64,000 nucleotides of DNA, taken from the NCBI GenBank assembly GCA_914767715.1, contig OU612065.1, positions 17,980,001-18,044,000 of the forward strand, in the 5' to 3' direction. Of the stretch, positions 12,060 through 25,900 are shown in pieces; position 1 is the stretch's first letter; each line of letters opens with the position of its first letter. The stretch comes from Membranipora membranacea (Eukaryota > Bryozoa > Gymnolaemata > Cheilostomatida > Membraniporidae). The notes beneath the pieces were generated by a model, which saw only the letters and a program-made list of their open reading frames with translations, did no database searches and was not told the origin of the DNA. The position numbers and the translations under genes are program-made.

Positions 12060-12622
12060 TGATACTGGACATTGACTGGTAAAATATAAATGCATGTAAG
12101 TCCCAGGAGCCCCTGTACTAGTAGTTGTAGTGTTATTTGTATTTCATATATGTCATAATTAGTATATTCATGATAGTACAGACTTGCCTCAGGCAAGGAT
12201 GGCTTAAAGTAGTAGTATACCAGTAAGGGAGTATCTAAATTAGATAGAATAGATAATGGATGTATAGAAAAAATAACGTTCATGGTTATTTAAAGTGCAA
12301 TAACTAAATAGTTAAAATCAAGTGCTAGGTACCTTAAGCAGGGAGTTTGGGACATAGGCCTACTGTTCTAAACTGTAACAGTGAGTGACAAGATCTCATC
12401 TCAGTAAGAGAGTAAAACTTAGGTGCATGAACCCAGGCCACAAAGCCTTAACCATGGGCTCCATTTTGTTTAAGGAGATAAGGCCAAAACCACAGCAAAA
12501 ATAGGTACATCGTTACATTAGTAATACGTACATGTATATTATAACATCATCTATAATAATATACAACTATCAACATGTACTTAGGAGATGTTTAACCCGA
12601 TTCTGATAATCTTATGTTTCAG
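12060..12622. other. Upstream region of RBM17
   Basis: No coding exon is seen. A clean acceptor (TTTCAG, ending at 12622) just 7 bases before the RBM17 start codon implies at least one non-coding 5' exon in or before this stretch. It also holds one copy of the dispersed motif CAGGGAGTTTGGG (12339-12351). Confidence 0.5.
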
Positions 12623-12629
12623 ACAGACA

Positions 12630-15600
12630 ATGTCGCTGTACGATGATATTGACATTGACAAGAAAGACATTGGTGACAGCAAGTCAGATGTTTGTGAGTT
12701 TTCATATGTTGCTAAGGGATAAAGATTGAGAAGCATAAGAGATATTATCAGTAGCTCATGACAACTCAGGTCATCCATCATTATAGAATAATTTCGATGT
12801 CGGCCTCCAAATTCATCAATCATATTCTCTCAGCATTATCATCTTCTAAGGATACAGTATGTGCGAAATTTTTATCACGTAAACAAGTATGTGCTGCACC
12901 CTTATTTCTGTGCAACAGGAAAGTTGAATGATTCTCTGCAGGCATAAATTTAATAACCTTATGATTTTTTTTGTAGCTGGATGGTCAGTTGGACACAGAC
13001 TAATGCACACACATTCCAAGACATCAAAGTCATCCTCGTCATATAGCAGCAAGGTTCGTTCTTCTCCTCATATTTTCAATTCAGCTTGGCAAATTTTAAA
13101 ATCCTGACAAATGTAAAACAGCATAGACCCTGATTGGTATGACAATTATTGTTCATAATTAAGTTTTTAATTTACACCCAATGTAAAAAAGCTTAGCTGT
13201 CCAAAGGTTTTGCCTGAGAGAACCCTTTTAAGCCTAGGAGTAATGGATTATTGACACTTCGGCAAGAATATCAGTCACTTATCATTTTTAGAAAAGAGGA
13301 AGCTCTGCCATGGCTCCAGTAGTTGCATTAAGCGGCGGAGGTGGTGGTGGTGGTCTGGTTCCAAGTTACGGAGGACCGCTCAGTGGGAATATATCATCTC
13401 ACGACGGAGAGATCAGATTCAACCACGTCACAGGCAAGGTAATATATAAATGTACACTCATCTATTAGCTATGATAAATCTCTTTGTTACATTTCGGCTA
13501 AAGGAATGTTATATTCATAGTGTCGGTTGTCAAGTTACCGATGAGAATTATTCAGCCTACATTTCTATGTGATTTTCAGATGGAGAGCGGTCCAGCACCC
13601 AAAACTTATGCTCAGTTTGGAGCAAAGTGTTACCCGGTAGATTCACCTTTTGCTGATATGAGTATAGAGTATGACCCAGGATTCCCTAACGAGTATACAG
13701 ACTTCTCGAGGCGACTGAAGAGACTCAAGAATCAGGAGAGGGAGAGAGAAGAGCGAGAAAAGGAGGATGAGAAAAGAAGGGAGTCTGAGGACAGAATGCG
13801 GTAATAATCTATCGCTCAAACAGTGCTTGGGTTATGGGATATGAGTTATCTCCTTACTTCACTATTGTACAAAAGGAGAACAACTCCAAAATCTGTATGT
13901 TACTTTGCGTTGTAAATCTCTCATTCGGTTTATATACCAGATCAAATATCGACTCTGATCACAGCTTCATGAATATTTAGGAGACGCGAGGATGAGAGGC
14001 GAGAAAAGCTGGAGAAGATCGCAGCATCATTTAAGCCCCCCACTAGTCTGTATAGTGAAGCACCTAAAGAGACTGAGAGCACTAAGAGGCTTGCTCTGTA
14101 CGACTCCTCATCAGACGAAGAGGAAGATAAATACTCTAAATCTGGTGAGGGACATTATTGGAATTTACTGAACACAAACATCAATAAAACAAGGCTATGA
14201 AGAACAATTTTCCTATGAAGGTCACAAATCGTATAGTGTTCAGAACTGGATATGAGAATATTAGCTTCGATATGTTTGTAGGTGGCGCTTCCTTTGCACC
14301 TCCTCCCATGTTGATGGAAGAACCCAAGCCGATGACTCCCCCACCCAACCCCAGTATGTTCTCACAGCCACCTGACTCTCAGGCTGAGAGCGGCTTCACT
14401 ATAGAAGGCAAAGGGTAGGTGCAATCATAGTTTGTCCTCACAAAAGACATTCCTTTTTGTGATCACAGGTGTTTGGTGCCTTTCAGAGCCGCGATCATAA
14501 TATATATGATTCTCTGAAGGGCTGGCTGTGAGTATAATCAGGTACAATGTTGTACAGTGTGGGGTTTCTGCTATTGGGGAATTGTAAGAGAGTAAAGGGG
14601 ATTGATAACTGATGATGTTACCTCAAGCATGTGGGCCTATAAGGCTCTCATTGAGGTGGTGTGGCACTCGGCTTACAAACACATACGAGTGGTTGATGAT
14701 TGAGTGCTACCAGACCCAATGGGAACCATTAGAGCCCTCAAACTAAAGGTTGGCGCATAGCTTCATTAGCAGGGCAGTTCATCATCATAGATCACAAGTC
14801 AAAAATCAATCCAGTTTCATACACCGCTAGTTGTTTTGTGGCTGGGATTGCGTGGGTTGGCTTAGCTTAGCACCACCGCAAAGTTATGGGCACCGGAGAG
14901 GCCAAAGCAGAGTTTCAGCGAAAATGATGAAATTCACCACATCGTTATTAAGCTGAGGAAAGCCGCGGGACGTCATCCAGCCGTTATGTATCAGCTTCAG
15001 TTATACGTTAACGACTTGTTAGATGGGATTGGATTGACGTGCCCTGTGATAAGGCACAATGGAACTTTCTGATAATTTACCAATGGATGGAATATTAACT
15101 GGCCTATGATTGTTCTGTTCCGGTTAATTTAACAATCTTGCAATCCTTTTCTCACAATATAAAACCTTAAATTAGAAAGTTTTAGCACTTTGAAGCTTGC
15201 TAGCGTGAAGAGTCAATGCCCTGGAAAATCACAAGCGCAGGTATTGTCCTGAATCAAGTGAAATCATTGTTGAGGTATAAACAGCAGATATTCCATAAAC
15301 ATGTACAAGTTTATAAACTGATTCTCAAGGTAGCACTGTAGAAAGCCTGAATTCTAGTTCGAACACAACCACGCAACCAACACTTCCCTATTACAAGCTG
15401 TCACAATGAATGTGAATATTAAGATTGTGTCCCTGATATTGACTTAACGCTTTTAGAGCATTTATTAATATCTTCAATGACCAGCAATAAACAACATACC
15501 TTGACTCAACAAGAACTCGACTTAAAATTATATACAAAGCTATTTATCCAACCAAACCTATATTGATGGGTAGCCATGAAAACAGAAAGCTCACAATAAT

Positions 15601-18600
15601 ACGCTACGTTTTAACCATAACAATTGCAGCATAATACAAAATCATGAAAGGTTTGAGCGCATGAACTTGTGACACAAGCCTTACCTGGGATCGTGCAAAG
15701 GCTTAATTCTGTGTGCCAAACTCTAACATGGTAGCAGTGAAGAAAATGCTTTGCAAAGCACGGAGCAGGTTTAATAAATGCAGCGCACAATGACAATACG
15801 ATTGCAACAGTCACACTGCAACTGATATTATTGGAAATCTCCCAGACAGCTTCTCTTGGGTGGAGTCACAAAACAATTTTTCATGTTTGTCAGTGAGGAT
15901 TCCATCTTCTACAGTTCCAGCCTTTATGCAGCTGCTTACATGTGATGTTTATGATAGGTACTTGTAGTTGTGCCAAAAACATTGCATATATCAGGGGTGC
16001 CCAACCTATGGCTCATGAGCCACCTCGGCTCATTTTGGCTTTTTGGGTGGCTCATTTTAATATTTGCAAATTTCACGCACTTTTTGGCGCGAATTTCATG
16101 CATTCAATTCATGCATGTACAATGTACATTAAATGTATGTATAGTGTATACAAGTTCATTGTACTGGGTGCCTGCATTGTACATATGTGTGTAGAGTTGT
16201 CTTCTTGCAGACTTGCCAACCTAAATTTTCCAAAATGCTTATAAAAATTTGCAAAATGCTTAAAATGCTTACAAAACTCCAGGGCGCCTCATATGACCAG
16301 AAATTGCCTCAAAAAAATTTTCATAATCTCACACAGTGACTTTGCTTTGGTAATTTTGCCAGCACTTATACATGAATGAATATTATACATATATACCACT
16401 GACTGTTTCCATGTTGTCTACACGTGATGCGACGTGGTCAGCTCATTTGGTGTGATTGATTTTTTAAATGGCTCATGTGAGAGAAAAGGTTGGGCACCCC
16501 TGGCATATATACATTATATATATACCTCATACTCATGCTTTGATGTGTCTACTGTGATGTGTTTGTGTTTATAGTGGAAGTGTGGCATCGAAGATTATGG
16601 CTAAGATGGGGTACAAATATGGCAGCGGTCTGGGTCGTGAGGAACAAGGAATGAGTATGGCTCTCCAAGTTGAGAAAACTAGCAGAAGAGGCGGAAAAAT
16701 TGTCCATGAAAAAGATATTGCTACTAAAGGTAGTTGTCTCACCCTTATTTATTGATGTAAAGTAACATATTGAACTGATGACCGGTATCAACATAGAGTT
16801 GATACACCTTCCTTCACCAATAGCCTGGTGATACTGATGTCAATGCCTGAAAAATAGCCATAAAATGAAATCCCTGAGTGCTGCTCCCCAAAATTAATAA
16901 ACCTTATGAACAATATGGGTGGAAGTGAAAAGCAATGCCGTTGAGTCTTTCAAATAAAAACGGCCAAGGTCACTCGATCACAAGATCTCGTTCCCAATTC
17001 ACTCTCTCAATGTGGGAACTTCATACATTTTGAGTGAATTATATGGGAACGAAATTGGCTAACTGAAAGACCATATGGGCGATGATTTTTGAGCAAAGTG
17101 ATAATTTGTATTTCAAGAAGTTGAAACTTACATCTTATTGTCGTAACCTTATTACTGAGATATAATTTTTAACACAAGTTTAGATACGCACGCAATATTT
17201 TGATTTTGTCAGTGTTTTGATCCTGTTTTTGTGCCACGGGAATAGGAATGGTCCTAAGAAATATCAAGGACTTGGTTTGATTGAGGTTGCCAATAATCAT
17301 TTTCGCGGGGATGAAATATTGATCGCTCCATTGTCTGGTGGCATACAATATTTATTCTCATGGCAAAGTTCTTTTGTGTGGAAGCTTCCTTTAAAATTAA
17401 AACTCCGATCCTTAGAGAGTTGAGTGAAAGCCATCACAAGCTACTCAATTCTGAACTTTGGTTGTCCTATTTTATCTCCTATCTCCACATCTTAATCAAA
17501 AGTGATGCTCTTTATTATGACATCTTACCTTGGAAACATGGGTCAAGGATACGGGCTGAATAATAACATACATGGTGTCCACTTTATTGGCACGGGCTCT
17601 CAACCGAATAGCAGGGAAGATAGCTCAAGCGTTTCGGGTCCAAATTTATAAAGAAGCAATGCACAGAGACAAATTGGTTTTGATCGGAATACGACCTCAA
17701 ATTTACACCAAGTTAATTAACAAAGAAAAATAGAAGGGATGGGCTATTTCTTTCCATTGCATCAACTTATCACTTGTTCCCGATTATGTACCATTCCACG
17801 GTGATGGTCTGACACAATAGTCTGTACCAGCCTCTTCCGTCCACACAAAAACAGTGTGGCGTCACCGTCTACTGACACATACCCTAATTGGACGATGTTA
17901 TTGTCATTGTTATAATATTATTGTTAATTTGTGGAATAATACCTACGTAAGGAGTGTCAGAATCCCTGCTTATTAATAAATATGATTCTTATTAATCCAT
18001 AGAAATGGCAGCCTTTGGCGCTCCGGTGAAAGCTGAGACTGGTGTTACTAATACAGAGCTGCTCAGAAACCCGTCTAAAGTTTTATTCCTCACGGTAAAT
18101 ACATCCTTATGGTACTATATACAATGCACTCCACTTATGGAAACCTCTCTCGGGTCCCCCCAAATTTTGACCTAATTATGCAGAGTTTGAATTTGAATTT
18201 TGAATTAATGTGTTGAAATTTGGCTGACAGGACCAGTGTCATTATTTGTCGGAATTATCAGGAGTTCTGAATTATAAAGTCTGAATTAAGAGGATTACAC
18301 TGCAATATAATAGTGCAATCGCAAATTATTGTGAGATAAAAAGCTGTGGCATTCATAACCCATCTGGTGAGATGTATACACAAATTGTGTTATAGACCGC
18401 ACATAGCAGAGTGATTGCAAGTTATAGGTTTCCGAGTACTTGAGGCATGAGTTTGGTCTGATGAGCAGGTAGAAACTTGGTACTTATTAGAATTTAATTG
18501 CCACTAATTTAAAATGTCTACAATTGGTATTGTGAAATCACAGACATATAAATACTATTTATATAGCATTATATAGTATTTAAAAAACATTTATTTGTGA

Positions 18601-21447
18601 AATTATATTCGATAGTACTTTCCACCGTCTGTTGTATCAATGGGAACCATCAGCTTGTAATGGGTAAATTGATTATTTGCGATTAAAATAGTTTGTAATC
18701 ACCATACCACATTATTAACCAAGTAAAACTCGGGCCCAGTGCGCTATGCGGCGTTTATAGTGATTCTAACGTGCCAGATATAGGTTAAAGCTGTTGATCA
18801 TTGTTCATTTTAATGTACAAGGCAAAAAACACTCATTACTAGAATTAGCCGGTCTTGACGAGCTTCTTTGTGCTTGTCAAGACCGGCTATGCTAGAATAT
18901 TCCCCAATATTAACAAATTTTCTGAGCAAAATTTCCATGTACTCTAAAGTTGTGAGCATCACTTGAAACTTTCCGTTCGGTGGAGAGCATTGACGTTTGG
19001 GAACGGCATCCTTTTCCAATGTTTTGATAATATGGTTTCTATAATGTAACCTCCCTCTCATTGCCGCTGTACGTTACTGATAGTCATAAAACTTTTATAT
19101 GTCACATTTTGCAACAGAAAAATTAAAACCGATATGAAAAGCATAAGTAATAACTTCTGATAACCCCCACACATTTAATTTTCTGCCATTCTCCGCATTC
19201 TAAAAAATTAATATGTTTCAGCTCATTAATATGGTTCAGCTGTTTTATTTGTTTGAATTGTAGAACATGGTCGGTCCTGGTGAAGTGGATGATGAATTAG
19301 AACCAGAAACAGCGGAAGAGTGCAGCAAGTACGGCAAAGTGATCAAATGTGTAATCTATGAGGTGAGCCAATATGCCATCTACTGCCCCAGAGAAGTTAG
19401 ATGCTCGTCAAACTTAGCTTCCATTTCGAATGTATATCATACCTGATCACGTAACCTTCGTAGCCTTCAGGCATATCAGCCAAGGTCTGCTAACAAGCTG
19501 TCTCTACTTGGGAAAACGGTATGATAGCCATGATAGGATAGCCTTTCCTCCACACATGCCACACCATCGCATTGCATTCAATACCATCGTCTTTGGTGAT
19601 GACTGAATGAAATAAACAAAATCTCAAATCTCAGCACAGAGTAACACTTGGGACAGAGAGTCATCTGTACTGAAGTACATACCCATTAAAAACTCTATTA
19701 TGTAACGCAATATCTTAGATCCTGATGCCAACGTCAGAGGGTCAAACATGTTATTCTTTTTTTTATGCAACTTTTTTATTAAATATCTGACAATTCTTGA
19801 AAACATCCATTTAGGTACATAAGTTGTTTACTAGTTCGTAATACGGCCAAAGATTGTCTTAGACAATGAGAACAGATGTTTGGGAGTGACATTTGCTTCC
19901 TTCCTGATAGCCCATCGTCACCTTGGTCCCTTGTGTGTGTTTGTTAGGAAAGTTTGTAACAGAAACATCAAAACAAAATATTATTCTGACCTCATCACTT
20001 TTATGAAGTTCATGCTAAATTTAAAATCCTCGATAGCGTTAGTATGTTCTATTTCAGTCAGGAATTTTCATGCCGTGCAACGTTTCTACCCATCCTTATA
20101 TCAAATCGATATTGTTATCAAGTTATTGGCAGTCCCTTTGGACCGGCACTATGACAAAGTGAAGGTTTTCATTGATTACGAAGAGACCAATTAGCTACTC
20201 ATTATATATAGGTTTGGACGTATGAATGTACAGCAAGCTATGTCTTGTGATGTTACAGTTGTTGTTTATGATGCAAGAACCCCTGCCTACGATTTGATAA
20301 TTACCACCTTTGGAGACTGTCTGTGATTCCCTGCGTCAATAAGTTCTTGGAACTGTTATACATTTAGCGTCTGTCATACTACCTGATAAACATTTCTTTT
20401 TGTTCTATGTCCATGTCTGTGGACATTTATATGTCTGTGGGTTAATCACTTGAAGGTTAAGGAGGGCTGTACGATTTGAAAGGTTACTGAAATGTTACCG
20501 AAAAGTTACTGATATGTATTGTTCTGTTTTCTTCTCATTTCAGGTTCCGAATGTACCAGATATTCTTGCAGTACGCATATTTGTGGAATTTGAAAAAATA
20601 TCATTTGCAATAAAAGGTTAGTATTTTATAAACATTGATCATAGAGATCAAGTTTGCCGAGTACAACATTGTTTCCACCTATAAAATAAATTCCAGCAAA
20701 TCCAATTTCATCCTGACGTGTGAAGCATAATCACTCTTATCCAAAAAGAACTGGTAAAGGCAGGCAGCAGTCTTGGTATCCTAAGTTACATTTCTCATTT
20801 CTGAAAGTTTTCCAAACAGTCATCTAGCTTTCCTTGGTCACAAATTAACGCACATACAGTTATTCGTATTAGTGTTAACTCTCATGTGTTGATCATGTTG
20901 GCCAAAGGAAGGAGTCTTGCTTTCCGTCATGAAAGTTATAACTTGCAATAACAGGAATAGAAAATTCCTGAGGGATTGGAAATTGAGCAAGCTGTCAATG
21001 GGCTGATGTGGGTGTTTTATATATTATGTAATGGTTATCTGTGAGTTATGACCAAATTGCCTTTCGGAGTATTGTTTGGTAATGTAAGCCCTCTGAGCTA
21101 TTTTCACTCAGCCTGCGTATATGGCTTTAATGTCAATGTCTGAATAAAGACCCTGTCCTTGGTACATCATGAACATGTTTGTTTTATTTGAGCGTCACGG
21201 GAAATTGCCCGTCTTCAATTTTGACAACTTGTCCATTTCATATACAGCCTTTGAAACATTATCTTCTGGTCGAATTAATGAATTAATTTTAATATATATT
21301 CTTTATTTTGTTATTATTAGCCTTTTTTGTTTGCTTGTAGCTGCGATTGATCTGAATGGCAGGTTTTTCGGAGGACGCGTGGTTAGAGCTGCATTTTATT
21401 CGCATGAGAAATTTCTACAGATGAAACTCGATGAGGATCCTTTGTAA
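12630..21447 (+). CDS. RBM17: Splicing factor 45 (SPF45 / RBM17)
   Basis: SPF45 is a nuclear protein that acts in 3' splice-site choice and contacts U2-associated factors. Eleven coding exons join in frame: 12630-12693, 12977-13053, 13292-13438, 13580-13800, 13981-14144, 14282-14414, 16575-16729, 18003-18094, 19264-19362, 20544-20616 and 21341-21447, giving 443 residues (human: 401). The N-terminus MSLYDD and an early GWS match the family. A Glu/Arg-rich helix spans about residues 125-190. The G-patch (about 270-320) contains KMGYKYGSGLGREEQG and RRGGKIV. The C-terminal UHM-type RRM (about 340-440) contains NMVGPGEVDDELEPE and ends with NGRFFGGRVVRAAFYS. The UHM R-x-F motif is RFF at 416-418, where human has RYF. 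A Gly-rich insert (seven Gly, near residue 60) is not in the human protein. Introns range from about 0.1 to 2.2 kb; intron 6 holds a hAT MITE. Confidence 0.96.
15992..16502. mobile_element. hAT MITE with exact 8-bp target-site duplication
   Basis: The terminal inverted repeats CAGGGGTGCCCAACCT (left) and AGGTTGGGCACCCCTG (right) are perfect mirror images. The element is 511 bp and flanked on both sides by GCATATAT (15984-15991 and 16503-16510), the 8-bp duplication expected of hAT transposases. GGCTCAT repeats lie inside each end. Open frames inside are short and do not resemble a transposase, so it is non-autonomous. It sits in RBM17 intron 6, in the gap between exons ending at 14414 and starting at 16575. 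Confidence 0.92.
18846..18889. repeat. Short hairpin, TAGCCGGTCTTGAC family
   Basis: Perfect 14-bp arms TAGCCGGTCTTGAC and GTCAAGACCGGCTA enclose a 16-base loop whose edges also partly pair. It lies in RBM17 intron 8. Related hairpins or half-copies occur near 23463, 23684, 52346 and 62454. Confidence 0.75.
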
Positions 21448-22353
21448 CGTTTCATAACGGAGCTACACTTTTATAAACTGTGTCGGATTGTGGGCACGTG
21501 TGCTGGCCGGATGCTGCCTTGCGTAAAATTTACAATCTTGTATATTCATTGCACTCCAGGGACAACTCGCCCATTAAAACTCAATTGACTCCTTCGGTTG
21601 TGTTGGGGATTGAATGGTCAATTATTTAGATTTTATAAGGCGGTCTACATTTGGATTTAATGTATACAAAAACAGCAATTTTCCATTATTTGCCGAATTT
21701 TTCTTATTTTCCCCAAAAACTGAATGAAGGAACGTTGTAATAAGATGTAAATATATGTATATTAAGATTAAACTTTGTGTGAAAGTTATATGGACTCAAC
21801 TATATACTGATAATTATAGTTGAAGTGCTCTCTTGGTTAGTGGGTGTACCCTGGGCTCCCTTGGTGAGTGGGTGTACCCTGAGTTACTGGTTGTTGCATT
21901 CCATTATCAGCCAAAGCCCACCTTGATAATGAAATTTTACAAACAGCAACGTGGGCAGACTCTGTGCGCTTAACTTACATGAGTATATATACGTATATAT
22001 ATACTTATATAGACAATGAAAAATCAACAACGTCGTTTTCTTGTTTTTTTTAATGTTGACGACGCATTTTCACAAACAATTTTATTGCACTCAATTCTCT
22101 TCTCAGCTCAAGTGTTGCAATGAAAGCCCCCTGAGGCTGTTGATTGTATCATATCTCTTTTTAGAAAAATCATATAAACCCTAATCTAACTTCCTGACTT
22201 CTACTGCCTGACAGCAAAAGTCAATTTTGAAATGAATCATTCAATTGAAATTCAAGTTTTTTTGTCAAAAGGCCAAGGCAGTTGATCAATGAGGAGTCAA
22301 CTTTGAGAGACAATCAAGTTATCGAGTTAACAACCACACAGTCCATGATCAAC
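21448..22353. other. RBM17 3' UTR and intergenic region
   Basis: The RBM17 stop at 21447 is followed by ATTAAA-type polyadenylation candidates near 21572. I see no other exon before the TATA box of the first neuropeptide gene. An alternating TA tract lies near 21983-22003. Confidence 0.5.
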
Positions 22354-22361
22354 TATATAAG
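22354..22361 (+). promoter_or_regulatory. TATA box of first neuropeptide gene
   Basis: TATATAAG followed by a GGGGC stretch is a strong TATA box. It lies about 550 bp before the start codon. A likely 5'-UTR intron (donor CAG/GTAAAG at 22501, acceptor TTTGTAG at 22845) would bring transcription start, at about 22385, close to the ATG. Inferred, not shown directly. Confidence 0.5.
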
Positions 22362-22902
22362 GGGCAGCGCCCTGCCGGATAATTTAGTTCAATATCTGTG
22401 TCAAATTTTGAGTGATTAAGAAGTTTAATTGCGTTCAAGGAGTATTATTTTAGATTTCATAGTAATACACTGACGGACACCTACATTTGCGTCAGACCAG
22501 GTAAAGTCTAGGTCAGAAATGCATATACGATTCATATAATATATATGATTATCAGAAGTCCATCAACACACCATCCTAGAGTTTGAATGTGAAAGTTGAA
22601 TTTTTCATTGGATTAAAGCAAATCAATTTACTAAGTGGCATTTTGCGAAAATGCTGCTGGATTTCTTGTCTTCATTTTCTATTGATTCACATTCTAAAGT
22701 TTAGTCTCATCTATAAATGTCTGTAAAGAATTTTAGCATTTACTCACTTGGAAATGGCTTACTGGCATGCAATTTAATTTCACGTAAAACCTTTCTCAAA
22801 ACCTTGATTTTGATTAATCATTTGTATTTTAAAACTCATTTGTAGCGAAAGAAAAATACAAATAGCCATATCTTCCCGCTGACTTAAAAGATAGTATTCA
22901 CC

Positions 22903-25900
22903 ATGGATCTTGCTCTGTTGATATTGACTTTAGCAACAAGTCTGGCTAGTTTGCCTGCCGGGTTATTTTCTGCACCGCTGGCACAGAGGAACGTAGCTGA
23001 CCTATGCGTAGAAATGGCCAGGGCCGGAGACCATCAATTGTATACCCTCTGCAAACTTTTAGTAAAACGTAAGTATACATATATATTATAGTTATAAAAT
23101 ATAGGGTAATATAGTATGCGCTATTATGTTATCTGAAATGATGCTTTTCTGAGCACTGATGGCTTTGTGAGAAGTTACAGGATTTCTGTAGAATGTCTAA
23201 ATCATCATGCTGCACTGATGTGATAAGGAGAACCGACATACATATCTGTCAAACCACCGCCCTTGGCCACCCCTCAATATGACACAGGTATTTTGCTGGT
23301 GAATACGAAAACAGTAATTGTCAAACAGAGTATATAATGGTATGTCGGCTGTGGCTTTTCTAGTGTTCATCATGACCTTTCGGATTTCAAAAGCCAACAT
23401 TTACTTGCTGAAAATTTTCCAATAGACATTGTTCGATGGGTGTCGCTGAGTGTCCGAACAAAGCTTGTCAAGACAGGCTAGGGGATAATATACTTTCACA
23501 ATTACTTCTGAGCTGTAAACATGTTTTCATGGATCAGCATAAGTCAGCACACCTTGGAGATGAGTAAGAGCGGGATGGGCAGAGAGGGATGGGCAGTGAG
23601 GGACAACAGCATTGTGGGGTACTGTCATTACTGCCAGAAATCAATGTCATTGTTCGATAGGTGTCGCGGAGTGTCCGAACAAAGCTTGTCTAAGACAGGC
23701 TAATTATCTCCTTCACATGCTTGTTATTGCTCAAAAATGCAATGATATTATTTCGTAACCAGAATTATGTCTGATAGTGATCTTTTCTGATGGCCACGCA
23801 GACAGAACAATATTGAGTGAGAATATTATCGGTGATGGTCGTTACAGCACTGTAAAAATAAGGCCTTAGAAATGTTGTGGATGCATGTGAGGTGCTTCAT
23901 CACACATGAGAATAAAATTGCAGAATTATAGGACAGGCAGAAAAACAAATACAGCTTACTCCACCTTTTTCAGATAAAATATTCCGAGATGTAAAACTGG
24001 GAATTCCTGTTAAATCAAACAAAGACTATATTGGTCTCTTTATTCAAATCTCATTGCGTTCTTATGTCAGATTTTGCTAAAAATTACGCATGCTCTAGTA
24101 CTCGGTGCTGGATTTGAAAAAAAATTCCATCATTTTACAAAATAGAACATCTTGTAATTGTGGTTTTTTCGAAACATTTTGCTCCTTAAATCTGTCAAAT
24201 TTACCCAGCTAACCCAGCAAAGACGTCTGAAAACAACATTTCTCATTGCTACCATACTCCGTATGTAGACGACCAGCTATTGCAACACCGTCGTGAATGA
24301 TGCAATTGCAATAAAGGTCCTAGAACTGGTCTTGTAGGTTATCAAACAAATTTTGAACAGCTTCATCGCTAGATATGTCTTCTGCTTTTCCTCATCAAAA
24401 ATATTACCAAGTTCTCGCCCAAGTATGACACATTAATACACCTCCTACGTCAAACATAATTTACATCATGATCATCAGGTATATTTGGAAATCTCTTTTA
24501 TTATTAAAGTGCATTTTAGTTCAATGGCTTATGGGTTTACAACATTTGGATGCAGGTGAAGTGACACACCTGACGCCGCCCACAAATGATATTTCAAATT
24601 TTACCTGCCATCATGAGGATCTGTCATGATATCAGCTGAATATCGTGTAAAATTGAATATTAATAGAATATCGGTCACCAACTAGAGACCATGTTTGCCA
24701 AAACATTCTTGTGCTCAACACAAAAACAGAATCCACTTATATATGTACATATATATGCTATTATTTTATATTGTATTGAAGAAAAGAAATTTCATGTAAG
24801 AGATAAAATTAAAGTGTTATGTTTTTTTTTTATTTTTGCATTTGATAAGACACAATAATGATGATTCTAGAAAAATTTGAAATAGATTCTTATACCAAGG
24901 AATAATTATTTTACGGGGAAGGAGGGGGTAGAAGCAAGGAGTCCTTAGTAGAAACCTTAGTAGAAAGGCATAGTAAAAACTAAAGATTTTATTGTTTAAT
25001 TTTTTCAAATTTTATTATTCAATTTTTTAGTGAATGAAGCTGAACTTGAGGAGCCTAACCACATGCTGACAGGAGAAAATTTATCCTCATATTATCACAG
25101 TCAAGACTTACCTCAAGACGCTGACTCTGATCGATTATCATTGGTAGGGAACCCATCTACCTATTCGTCTGATGTTCCTGCTGCTTATCACAAAAGGTAT
25201 GTAAAGCACATATAAATTATACCAGATTGCATCAGGGGTTCATCAACATGATATAAATTGTGTTACAATATAATTCTTAACAATATTATCACCCTATGGA
25301 TCCTCCCGTTTTTGAATTGCCTTCCTCTAAAATTTTACGAACCTAGTTGAAGTATGAGAAATAAGATGTTTTGTGTACTCTCTAGTTTTCATCAGCGCTT
25401 AAATTATAAAAAAAAACATATGAGATGAATTTCCTGACCATAACTAAGTTATCATATCATGTGCAATTACCTGTTGGCAGTGTACTTACAGCACCTAACA
25501 CTTATCAATTTAATTGGCATTACACAATAATGATACCTAATGAAATTTAATTATCTTCTATGTGAAAAAGCCTGATGTAGAACTTGACACCATAGGTGTT
25601 TATGTAGGAAGATGATTGCACTAATTTTAGTACACCTTGCTAACCAGTGAGCTACCTGACACTTATGTCCTTGCATGCAAAGAAACAAACAACAGCCACT
25701 GCTGGCATTGCTCAATAAGACATGTTATTGCCAGCTCTTTATGTATGAGCAATTGCTGCATTGACAGCAACACACATAACTAGTATCAGGAGGAAACATA
25801 AACACAGAAATACTGTACCGAATAGTTCTGTGTATGGAGGAATCAAATATCAATTTTTTTAGATTCCTTACACTCTTTGACTGAAACCCATCGAAAGTAA

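Noticed and set aside
15942-16244. Plus-strand open frames of 100 and 74 codons
   Set aside because: They lie almost entirely inside the non-autonomous hAT MITE and show no transposase features.
23428-23483. tRNA-like gene around TGTTCG...CGAACA
   Set aside because: No acceptor stem, no anticodon arm of the right size and no proper A/B boxes; only one stem is supported.
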